DNA of 64,000 nt from Agrobacterium salinitolerans (GTDB taxonomy: Bacteria; Pseudomonadota; Alphaproteobacteria; Rhizobiales; Rhizobiaceae), in contig NZ_MRDH01000023.1 in the NCBI RefSeq assembly GCF_002008225.1, positions 186,001-250,000 of the forward strand, given 5' to 3'. Numbering within the stretch: position 1 is the stretch's first letter; each line of letters begins with the position of its first letter. The notes beneath the pieces are model-generated. The model ran no database searches. It saw nothing but the letters and a program-made list of their open reading frames with translations, and was not told the origin of the DNA. Shown here piece by piece: positions 56,493 through 64,000 of the stretch. A program made the position numbers and the translations under genes.

Positions 56493-58796
56493 TCAGCCGC
56501 CCTGGGGGCCGTTGCTCGGCCGGGCGGCGCGCACCGCAGCCAGCCCGCGGATACCATCCTTGTTTCCGATAGCCGTCAGGCTTTCGAAAATCTGGGCGGC
56601 CTCACCATAACGGCGCATGGCGAGGTAGGAATAACCGCGCAGCACCATCAGGTCAGTGCGTTCATCCGCCAGCCGCGCGCGCTGATCGAGCAGGAGAAGA
56701 GTTTCAACATATCGCTTCGACCCGAATGCGGAAACCGCTCGATCGGCAAGGATCGCGACTTGCAGTTCCGTCGCACGCGGGCGATCCATGTGCGACTTCG
56801 TTGCCGAGACGGCTGCACGGTCCGTCAAGCCCATGCGCAGATAGGCAAGGCTCTGGCCATAGGCCGCATCGCTTTTGACATTGGACTGACCGCTTTCTAT
56901 CGCGGATTCGAAAGCTTTGAGAGCCTCCGCCGGCCGGTTCGTCTCCATCAGGCACCAACCGAGATCGAGCGCCTGCTGTGGCGGCAAACGTTGCGGATCG
57001 GGATAGGCAACGCAGGAGCGTGGGCGCGATGCGGCGCTTGTTTCCCTTCGCACCTGCACTACGCGGCGCGCCTGCTTGCGCGAAGGTTCAGGTTGCTGGA
57101 CGACGGGTGGATTATACACCACCGCCGTTTCCCCCTGCGGGGCATTGGCCTGCAGGGGCGGCGGCGTCACCTGTGCCGCAACCGCCTGCCCGGACTGATC
57201 CACCATGCGCGCGGTTCCCACATCGGCGATACGTTGCGAACGGCCTCCCCATTGCTGCTGGATGCCGCGCAGGCCGGCAAGATTGCGAAGATCGTGATAG
57301 CTGACGGCCATGCCGTAGGCTGATGGCTCATCATCGGGTTTCCAGCCAAGGGCCGTACTGAACCATTGCAAAGCGAGCGGCGTCTGCCGGAAGGCAAGCG
57401 AGTACCAGCCGAATTGCTGCGCCGTCGCCGCATCCTTGCGCGCCACCGTTTCGGCGGCGATACGTTGCAGCACATCGGGAGGTAGAACGACCGGCGGCTC
57501 CAGCGCCAGAAGATTGGCGGTTGCGGCGAGATAGGTCGCAAGCGCTTCGTCGGATGCGTTGCGCCATTTATACATGACGTCCTCGGCCTCACGCGGCTCG
57601 TTACGGTCGATCAGCGCCAGCGCCAGACCCTGCGACGCCGACGCGCTGTCTTCTTCTTCCCGCGCCTTGCGGAACCATTTTTCCGCCTCCGCCATGTTCT
57701 TCTGCCGGATATTGTACCAGCCGAGCAGCAGGGCGTCGCTTGCAAGCTTGTCGGTCTCGGCAAGTCGCTGAAGCCGCATCACATAGGTCGAGGGAACGTT
57801 GACGCCCTCCTTCTCCCCTGCCTTTGCCACGAACTGACGGGCGAGATCATTCTTGACCGGTTCGAATTCCAGTTGACCGTCCACACCCGGTTTTTCCCTG
57901 GCAAGCAGCTCGTCCATCATTTCCGCCGGCAAAAGCGCGGATGCCTTCTGCACGGTGGCGAGCCTGTCGCTGGCGACAGTGCAATTGTTGAGAATGTAGA
58001 GATAGGCGTCGCGCGCCCGTCCCATCCGGTCGGTATTGGCGAAAGCATCGGCAACCCGCCACAGCACATCGACCTCGCCGCAGGTCAGCAGGCCGGGGTT
58101 GTTGGCAGCTGTATCCACCACTGTTGCATATTGCTTGAGATCGGAAGCATTAACGAGGCGCTGGCGCGCTTCGGCAAGGGAAAGCATGCCCATCAGATTG
58201 TCGGGCGCCTGCCAGCCGGGCTCCGCCTGCTGGCGGTCGGCAATCGCTTTCCGCACCTCGGCATAACGGCCGTCGGTATAAAGCTGCCACATCGCGTCGA
58301 GCTGAGGATCGCCGTTTTCGGGAATGGCGAGAGGATCGGCAGGCGGCGTCCAGTTGGGATAGAGCGCGCGCAGGCGCGCGATTTCGGCTTGAAGACGCTG
58401 CGTATCGCCCCTCGCCGCGAAATAGCGCAATGCGCTCAAATCGACCTCGGGCATATCGGCCGAGGCAGGCTGGGTGGCACGAGGGGCCGGTGCCTGCGTC
58501 GTCTTCGTTTGCGGTGCCTGCCCGGCAGACGGCGTGACCGGCAAGGGGTCGGTCGCCGGCACCGTCACCGGCGGTGTCTCGGGCTGCGTTACCTGCGCCA
58601 TTTCACGGTTCTTGACGAAAGCATTTATCTGCGCCGGATTGGCCGCAGTCGACAAAACACGCTGCGTCGTCCGGTTGTCGCCGACCGCCGAGGTATGCAC
58701 CTCCGACACCCGCCCGAGGATGCTGTCACGCCAGTGGAAGGCGGCGAGCGCTATAAGAAGCAGAATGAGAGCCGAGGTCGACAGTGGCTTGTTCAT
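56493..58796 (-). CDS. BcsK-like TPR protein of the cellulose operon
   Basis: A 767-residue protein with an N-terminal membrane segment (LSTSALILLLIALAAFHW) and a Pro/Thr-rich linker (about 60-115). Several TPR-like repeats then extend to the C-terminus. Near the end it resembles the helical repeat modules of cellulose export proteins, but no C-terminal beta barrel is present, so it is not a full BcsC. It lies after celC with a 4-bp overlap (ATGA), and in class III operons this position is held by bcsK. I start it at 58796, as GGGGA lies 6 bp upstream. Confidence 0.85.
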   Translation of the reverse strand: MNKPLSTSALILLLIALAAFHWRDSILGRVSEVHTSAVGDNRTTQRVLSTAANPAQINAFVKNREMAQVTQPETPPVTVPATDPLPVTPSAGQAPQTKTTQAPAPRATQPASADMPEVDLSALRYFAARGDTQRLQAEIARLRALYPNWTPPADPLAIPENGDPQLDAMWQLYTDGRYAEVRKAIADRQQAEPGWQAPDNLMGMLSLAEARQRLVNASDLKQYATVVDTAANNPGLLTCGEVDVLWRVADAFANTDRMGRARDAYLYILNNCTVASDRLATVQKASALLPAEMMDELLAREKPGVDGQLEFEPVKNDLARQFVAKAGEKEGVNVPSTYVMRLQRLAETDKLASDALLLGWYNIRQKNMAEAEKWFRKAREEEDSASASQGLALALIDRNEPREAEDVMYKWRNASDEALATYLAATANLLALEPPVVLPPDVLQRIAAETVARKDAATAQQFGWYSLAFRQTPLALQWFSTALGWKPDDEPSAYGMAVSYHDLRNLAGLRGIQQQWGGRSQRIADVGTARMVDQSGQAVAAQVTPPPLQANAPQGETAVVYNPPVVQQPEPSRKQARRVVQVRRETSAASRPRSCVAYPDPQRLPPQQALDLGWCLMETNRPAEALKAFESAIESGQSNVKSDAAYGQSLAYLRMGLTDRAAVSATKSHMDRPRATELQVAILADRAVSAFGSKRYVETLLLLDQRARLADERTDLMVLRGYSYLAMRRYGEAAQIFESLTAIGNKDGIRGLAAVRAARPSNGPQGG

Positions 58797-59848
58797 CGGC
58801 ATTCCCCGTTATTCCTTGCCAGAAACGACAATGCCAGAAGATGCAATGTGGAAGGATAATAAAGTGTTGGCTGGAAATTCTTAAGTTCGGCGGAAACGTC
58901 CGGCCCGCCGCCGATACAGGCTGCGAGCGCCGGGATGATGCGATAGCCGGGATCGGACAGGACATCCTTGACCGCGCCGCTCCTCAGATCGAAGGTTCCG
59001 GCAGCGCCGCTTTCCAGCGTCATGCCGCTTTTCAGCCGGGCAAGCAGCACCGGCGATCCCATATTCGCCCTTGCCAGATAAAGCGGTATGCGCACCGCAT
59101 TATAGCCGAATTCCGGCGGGAAGCCCGATGCTGGCTGCGGCTTCGTCTTCACCGATACCCAGTCGGCCGGCAGTTTTCGATCGCTGAAAGCGAATGTCTC
59201 GATCTGCGCCGCACCGTCATCGGCAATGGCTTTCCAAAGCGGCGATGGCGCAACAAGATTGAGTACCGGAAAGGCCTCGAAAATCAGATAGGAAGGATTG
59301 AGCACTGGCCCGTCCTCCCGGTCATCCTCGTTAAAACCGCTGGCCGCCGGCAAAAGCAGCGTTCGCCCGCCGCGTCGCACCACCGTCTTCTTGAGAATGG
59401 CGGATGCGATGGCTGCCGATGCTTGGGCATAATCCTGCCGGTTCCATTGCCCTGCCGCCAGCGCCAACGCATAAGCGATCAGAATGTCGCCATCCGTGGC
59501 GTTGTTGATATCGGTTATATGCGGCTTGATGCGCGGATCCCATTTCCAGGCGGAAAGCCCGTCGTCACGCACCAAAAGCTCGGTGCGCGTGAAACTCCAG
59601 ATCAGCTCGAAGTCGGACAGGTTGTCGGCAAGCACGGCAAGCCACATGCCGTAGCCCTGGCCTTCGCTATGGCTGATATTGCCGTTGCCCGTATCGATGA
59701 CGCGGCCGCCGGGATCGAGAAACGCGCCTTTATAGGCGGACCACGCCTCCGGCGAAACCGAAGCGGCGCGGCTGACGGAAATACCTGCAATCATCGTCAT
59801 CATGGACAGGAAGAAAATACCGGCCAGTTTCGAAATTCCGCTCTTCAT
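58793..59848 (-). CDS. celC: Endo-beta-1,4-glucanase, GH8, cellulose synthesis (CelC/BcsZ)
   Basis: A 351-residue periplasmic GH8 cellulase. A signal peptide (ending SRAASV) is followed by the catalytic glutamate region ISHSEGQGYGMWLAVLA and the general-base segment NNATDGDILIAYALALAA. It trims or edits nascent cellulose, and its activity is needed for proper fibril production. It overlaps both celB and the TPR gene by four bases each. Confidence 0.92.
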   Translation of the reverse strand: MKSGISKLAGIFFLSMMTMIAGISVSRAASVSPEAWSAYKGAFLDPGGRVIDTGNGNISHSEGQGYGMWLAVLADNLSDFELIWSFTRTELLVRDDGLSAWKWDPRIKPHITDINNATDGDILIAYALALAAGQWNRQDYAQASAAIASAILKKTVVRRGGRTLLLPAASGFNEDDREDGPVLNPSYLIFEAFPVLNLVAPSPLWKAIADDGAAQIETFAFSDRKLPADWVSVKTKPQPASGFPPEFGYNAVRIPLYLARANMGSPVLLARLKSGMTLESGAAGTFDLRSGAVKDVLSDPGYRIIPALAACIGGGPDVSAELKNFQPTLYYPSTLHLLALSFLARNNGECR

Positions 59849-62325
59849 CGATGCCGTCCCATCATGCGCAGCATCGCGAAAGTGGCGAGGCCAAGGAGAG
59901 ACACGAAACCGATGAACGCCAGCGAATAGGAAAGAACGTTGGAAGACAACCAGTTGGCGGCGATCAGCCTCCAGTTGGAAAGGGAAAACGCCCGCGTGAC
60001 GTAAAAATAAGGCCGCTCCACCTCCACTGTCTCCAGCTTTTCGGCAGCGGCATCGTAAGCGGCAACACGTCCCCTCACGCCGCTCCAGCGGTTTTCCCGT
60101 GTCATCGCCGCCATCCCGTCACGAAGTTCGGCTGAAGTCGGTGCAGTGGCAAGCGTCCACACCCCCTCGCCGGAGGGGCTCAGCCCCTGGGCCAGCATGA
60201 AGGAGACATTGCTTGGCGGCGCATAGAGCTGCTCGGCTGCCGGCAGGAAGCGCAGCGTATCCGAACTCAGGTCGAAATTCCGCTTCATCCACTCCTCGAG
60301 GGAGGACACCTGCCCCTCCCAGACACCGCCATCCACCCGCTCGCGCCAGTCGTTGAAAAGGGTATCGCTGCTTTGGGCGGGCGGCTGGACGCCGGTTCCC
60401 ATTTTCCAGGAAATCTGGCTGGAGGAAACGAGATTGAACTGGCCGATCAATGCCTGCGGGAACTGCGAAATCGTGCCGACGAACAGCGCGTCGCGATCGC
60501 CGATCACCAGTGGCGAGGCGACAGTCTCAATGTCGATGGGATGCCCCGCCACGCTTGCCAGACGGCTGATCAGCGTCGCTGCCGCAGACATGGTATCGGT
60601 GTCGAAACGGTCGAGTGACAGGGCAACAGGTGCTCCGCCGGTCCGATAGGGTTGTCCGGCCCCCGCCATCGCGGCGAGATCCGGCTTGCGGCCGATCTGC
60701 GCATAGTCCGGAATATGAAGTTCCGACGTGTCGAACAATGCAAAACGCGGCGTCGTGCTGGCGGGCGCGCCGGGGGCGCAGGCCTGATCCTGTGCCGTCA
60801 TCAACACCGCCTCGATGGTCACCTTGTTCGGCCCGGGCTTGAAATGACGCATCGTCACATTGATCGGCAGATGCCGGAAAATGCCGCCGCCATTGTTGGA
60901 AATCGGCACGGTCGAGGCTATCTGGTCATTGACGTAGATATCGACATGGCTGCCCGGCAGTACCTGCGACGAATAGGCGGCGTCGAGGAGAAGCGACGCC
61001 TCACCATAGGCAGATGCGTAAAAATCAGCCGGCATGCCGACATAAAATTCGTTGCGGAAACGCCGCCCGCCAAATTCGGTGCTTTCGAGACCAAGTTCGG
61101 AAAGCGCGATACGACGATCAGACATGATGAGCGGCACATCCGGCGCATGCCAGCTGCGGGTCGAAAAAGTCGTTCTCTGCGCACCGGGGGTGCGCGATAT
61201 CGACGAAAACAACGTTTCAATTGCCGCCTGCACCGCCTGAGAGGTGGGACCGCTCACAAAAAGCGGGGAAAGAGCGCCCGGCGCGGCAGCGCCGAAGCCG
61301 GCGAAAGCGCCTGCCGAAGCCTCGGGTGGCAGCGTTCCTGCGATCCCGGCGATCTCACGGGCGGTGCCGACGAAGACCGTCAGCGTGCCCGCCTTGCGTT
61401 CAGGGGAAGGAGCAGCCACGAAGCGGATCGTCTGGTTCGGCATCTGGGTTCGGAGCGCCAGCGCCTGTGAAAGGCGCAGGAGAGAATCCGCAAATGCCGG
61501 ATTTCCGAGTGCCGGTGCGACAATCTCGATCGACGTCATCGCCTTGCCATCCGGCCCGGTCGCCTGAATATCGTCGATATTGGTAAAGCTTCCGGCGACA
61601 TCCGCATTAAAGCCGATATAGGTATTGCCAGGGTCAATATCGGTCCACAGATCATAGGTGGACTGGATCGTGCAATCGGTTCTATGGCGTTGCTGTACGC
61701 CCAGTCTCACGACATTAGAGCCGACCTGCAAGACACCGGGCGGAATCGTCAAGGAGACATTGCCTTCGCTGTCGGGCGCTTCGATACGCGCCGGATCCAG
61801 CGCGACATTGTTCAGGCTGACCTGAAAATTCGAGCTTTCCGGCGCGACGACAATGGCGTTCTGATACCCGATATTGAGCGAAACGGCGGCGTTCACCTGT
61901 TCCGGCGTCAGGTAGATACTCCATTGCCGCCGATCCATCTCACCGGAAAGGCTGAGCTTTTCATAAGGCAGGATGTAACGTCGGCGGCTGTCGGCGTTGA
62001 GCGACGGTGCTGGAGCAGGTCCTGCGCCCTCCTGACGCGGAGGAGCCGCAACCGGCGGCGGCAACGGAACGGCGGGGCTCTGCTGCGACTGCGGCGCGGG
62101 CTGAACGGCAAATGGCGGCGGGGTGGATGGCTGAGACGACGACCGGGCCGGCATCTGGGCAGGCGGCAGCTGATACGGTGCGGCAGGCGGCTCGGGTGTC
62201 GGAGCAGTTTGGGCGGGCCGTTCCGGCGACATGTCGAAAGGAGAGGACTGCGCCATAGCGCCCGTGGTGACGGCTCCCCATACCAATATTGCCAGAGAAT
62301 CCCGGATGGGTTTACGGTCGGTCAT
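59845..62325 (-). CDS. celB: Cellulose synthase subunit B (CelB/BcsB)
   Basis: An 826-residue periplasmic subunit with a C-terminal membrane anchor (WLSSNVLSYSLAFIGFVSLLGLATFAML). A signal peptide (AILVWGAVTTGAMAQ) precedes a 95-residue Pro/Gln-rich linker. The body has the paired carbohydrate-binding and flavodoxin-like domains of BcsB. It guides the glucan chain across the periplasm and activates CelA. Its ATG overlaps the celA stop by four bases. Confidence 0.92.
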   Translation of the reverse strand: MTDRKPIRDSLAILVWGAVTTGAMAQSSPFDMSPERPAQTAPTPEPPAAPYQLPPAQMPARSSSQPSTPPPFAVQPAPQSQQSPAVPLPPPVAAPPRQEGAGPAPAPSLNADSRRRYILPYEKLSLSGEMDRRQWSIYLTPEQVNAAVSLNIGYQNAIVVAPESSNFQVSLNNVALDPARIEAPDSEGNVSLTIPPGVLQVGSNVVRLGVQQRHRTDCTIQSTYDLWTDIDPGNTYIGFNADVAGSFTNIDDIQATGPDGKAMTSIEIVAPALGNPAFADSLLRLSQALALRTQMPNQTIRFVAAPSPERKAGTLTVFVGTAREIAGIAGTLPPEASAGAFAGFGAAAPGALSPLFVSGPTSQAVQAAIETLFSSISRTPGAQRTTFSTRSWHAPDVPLIMSDRRIALSELGLESTEFGGRRFRNEFYVGMPADFYASAYGEASLLLDAAYSSQVLPGSHVDIYVNDQIASTVPISNNGGGIFRHLPINVTMRHFKPGPNKVTIEAVLMTAQDQACAPGAPASTTPRFALFDTSELHIPDYAQIGRKPDLAAMAGAGQPYRTGGAPVALSLDRFDTDTMSAAATLISRLASVAGHPIDIETVASPLVIGDRDALFVGTISQFPQALIGQFNLVSSSQISWKMGTGVQPPAQSSDTLFNDWRERVDGGVWEGQVSSLEEWMKRNFDLSSDTLRFLPAAEQLYAPPSNVSFMLAQGLSPSGEGVWTLATAPTSAELRDGMAAMTRENRWSGVRGRVAAYDAAAEKLETVEVERPYFYVTRAFSLSNWRLIAANWLSSNVLSYSLAFIGFVSLLGLATFAMLRMMGRHR

Positions 62326-64000
62326 TTTACCGCTCCGACAGATTTGACGTCTCTGGGCGCAGGCCGAAGCGTCCGGACCAGATAATAAAGGCCGCGCTGC
62401 GTCTGGAAGAGCGCGATCGCCAAGAAGATGGCGGTGCCGCGTATAAGGCCGGGGTTCTTGCGGCGCACCCGCTGGAATTCGCTCCACTGTTCCGAATTGG
62501 CGAAGATCAGGTCCGCAATCAGGCGGTGATCGACGGCGCGTTGCGGCGAAAACGTACAGCCGATCGAGATGAACCCCTCGCCCTTCACCGTTCGCACCAC
62601 GTTGACAGGCATGGTTTCCGGCACGCCCTCACTATGCGGCCTGACCTTCACGATGGCTGTGGCGCCTTTTTCGATGGTTGTCGCGCTGTCGAAGAGATTG
62701 ATCAGCAGGCCATGAACAGACACGTTATCGATGGAAGCCGGCACCCAGGCGTCGCTGCCCTCGAGCTTGACTTCGCAACGCCGTTTGACCGTTATGCGCC
62801 GCGACGCCGACTTGTCGCCGCGCTCGGAGACGACACCGAGCGCACAGCCCGCGAAGATGAGATTGAGCAGGTTCCAACCGCCGACCACGAGCGTGACATC
62901 CGCCTTGTAAGGCTCGCTGTAGATGTGCCAAACTGCAAAGGCCATTGCCACCACCAGCAGCGCGAAAATGACGAAAAACGGCCGGCTGATTTCCGAAAGC
63001 CGCGCCTCGGCGATGGATTCGTCCTTCGCCGTCACCTTGAAGGTGGGCTTGCCGGGATTGAAGATCACCGAAACGACGGCGGGCAGGAGGTGAACCGTCT
63101 GTACATATTCGTAAAGTTCCGAAATCCACGGCCAGCGGAAGCTGCCATAGAGATAGTTCTGCATCATCAGGTTCACGAGCATATAGGCCGCCGTATAGGC
63201 CAAAAACTCGCCGCCGGAAGCCACGAAAATCTGCAGGTCGAAGAACAGGTAGAACAGCGGTGCGAACAGGAAGATGGTGCGCGGGAACGGAAACAGCCAG
63301 AACAGCGTCGACGACATGTAGCAGAGGCGTTGCGTAAAGGAGAGACCGCGCCGGAAAAGGGGCTGGCGGAAGATCAGGATTTGCATCATGCCCTGCGCCC
63401 AGCGGCTGCGCTGGCCGATAAAGCTTGCGAAGGTCGCCGGCTGCAGCCCGGCGATCAGCGGCTTGTCGACATAAATGCTGTTCCAGCCGCGCGAATGCAG
63501 CGCCAGGGCCGTTTCGCAATCTTCCGTGATGCTGACACCGCTGAACCCTTCGGTATCCTGCAACGCCTCACGCCGTAGCACCGCGGCCGAGCCGCAGAAG
63601 AATGCACCGTTCCACTTGTCGAGGCCGCGCTGGATGATGCCGTAAAACATCTCGTTTTCGCTGGGCATCGTCTCGAAGGTGCGCAAATTGCGCTCGATGG
63701 GATCGGGATTGACGAAGAAATGCGGCGTCTGAACGAGAAAGAGCCGCGGGTCCTCTTCGAAATAGCCAACCGTTTCCAATAGGAAGTCGCGGGCGGGCGC
63801 GTGGTCGGCGTCGAACACGGTCACGAGCTCGCCGGTCGAATGGGCAAGCCCGTTATTGAGATTTCCGGCCTTGGCGTGGACGTTGCGCTCGCGCGTCAGA
63901 TAACGCACATCGAGATCCTCGCAGAGCTTCTTCAACTCCTCGTGGCGGCGCTGCGCCGCCTGCGCCTCGACGATATTGCTGGCGTTGCGCTTTTGCACCG
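62322..64000 (-). CDS. celA: Cellulose synthase catalytic subunit (CelA/BcsA), N-terminus beyond the window
   Basis: The C-terminal 559 or so residues of a processive family 2 glycosyltransferase; the N-terminus lies past base 64000. The catalytic core shows FDADHAP (metal-binding DxD), TEDCETALALHSRGW (catalytic base region) and QRSRWAQG (chain-binding motif). Multiple membrane helices follow, then a PilZ domain whose c-di-GMP signature is seen as the arginines in SRRITVKRRC plus DNVSVHG. It polymerises UDP-glucose into cellulose and exports it, under c-di-GMP control. It is the first gene of the celA-celB-celC-TPR operon. Confidence 0.96.
   Translation of the reverse strand, partial: VQKRNASNIVEAQAAQRRHEELKKLCEDLDVRYLTRERNVHAKAGNLNNGLAHSTGELVTVFDADHAPARDFLLETVGYFEEDPRLFLVQTPHFFVNPDPIERNLRTFETMPSENEMFYGIIQRGLDKWNGAFFCGSAAVLRREALQDTEGFSGVSITEDCETALALHSRGWNSIYVDKPLIAGLQPATFASFIGQRSRWAQGMMQILIFRQPLFRRGLSFTQRLCYMSSTLFWLFPFPRTIFLFAPLFYLFFDLQIFVASGGEFLAYTAAYMLVNLMMQNYLYGSFRWPWISELYEYVQTVHLLPAVVSVIFNPGKPTFKVTAKDESIAEARLSEISRPFFVIFALLVVAMAFAVWHIYSEPYKADVTLVVGGWNLLNLIFAGCALGVVSERGDKSASRRITVKRRCEVKLEGSDAWVPASIDNVSVHGLLINLFDSATTIEKGATAIVKVRPHSEGVPETMPVNVVRTVKGEGFISIGCTFSPQRAVDHRLIADLIFANSEQWSEFQRVRRKNPGLIRGTAIFLAIALFQTQRGLYYLVRTLRPAPRDVKSVGAVK

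Noticed and set aside
62289..63578. 429-codon plus-strand frame opposite celA
   Set aside because: Covers the catalytic and PilZ coding region of celA and has no ribosome site or recognisable domain.

Overview
The window looks like chromosomal DNA of an Agrobacterium-type member of the Rhizobiaceae. Gene content and order match what I recall of the linear chromosome of Agrobacterium fabrum (tumefaciens) C58. The evidence is a class III cellulose cluster (celABC plus celDE), the sulfoquinovose (smo) cluster, a dctA/dctBD locus with two DctD-type sites and a sigma-54 promoter, a BA14K protein, and rhizobial palindromic repeats. No tRNA, rRNA, CRISPR array, insertion sequence or phage gene was seen. 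Assignment to a strain is inference; I had no database.

Layout. 1-6764: sugar-acid catabolism and uptake (end of a zinc-type dehydrogenase, uxuA, a VanZ-like protein, a ketoglutarate-semialdehyde-type dehydrogenase, and a TRAP transporter with fused Q and M subunits). 6906-16541: an oligopeptide-type ABC transporter (binding protein, two permeases, double ATPase) with a COG3964 amidohydrolase, a RidA protein, a SelA-fold PLP enzyme and an IclR regulator. 17045-24483: a glycosyltransferase, a Wza-type lipoprotein and an RND efflux pair. 24585-34633: the smo cluster, in which FMN reductase, aldo-keto reductase and monooxygenase genes diverge from regulator, ABC importer and GH31 sulfoquinovosidase genes. 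34659-37418: two tandem TadG-like VWA proteins without other pilus genes. 37601-41737: a TPP riboswitch and a thiamine salvage operon (ABC permease and binding protein, thiM, thiE, thiD). 41770-45546: an Lrp-type regulator, alanine racemase, D-amino acid dehydrogenase and a GntR regulator. 45726-46238: a BA14K protein. 46328-51118: dctD, dctB and dctA. 51235-53358: a class III aminotransferase and an SDR oxidoreductase. 53594-64000: cellulose genes, with celD and celE facing celA (cut by the window end), celB, celC and a BcsK-like TPR gene.

How the genes work together. The smo genes form a complete route: sulfoquinovosyl glycerol is bound and imported (SmoF, G, H, E), hydrolysed (SmoI), oxidatively desulfonated with FMNH2 (SmoC, fed by SmoA) and reduced to glucose (SmoB). 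A 21-bp element repeated in both smo control regions is a good SmoD operator candidate. The amidohydrolase, PLP-enzyme and RidA group, with its own importer and a repeated 17-bp element in two promoter regions, looks like a second catabolic module whose true substrate is unclear; it is the best candidate here for something not fully described. The thiamine operon salvages pyrimidine and thiazole moieties under TPP control. The cellulose genes form a translationally coupled celA-celB-celC-TPR operon facing a celD-celE acetyltransferase/deacylase pair.
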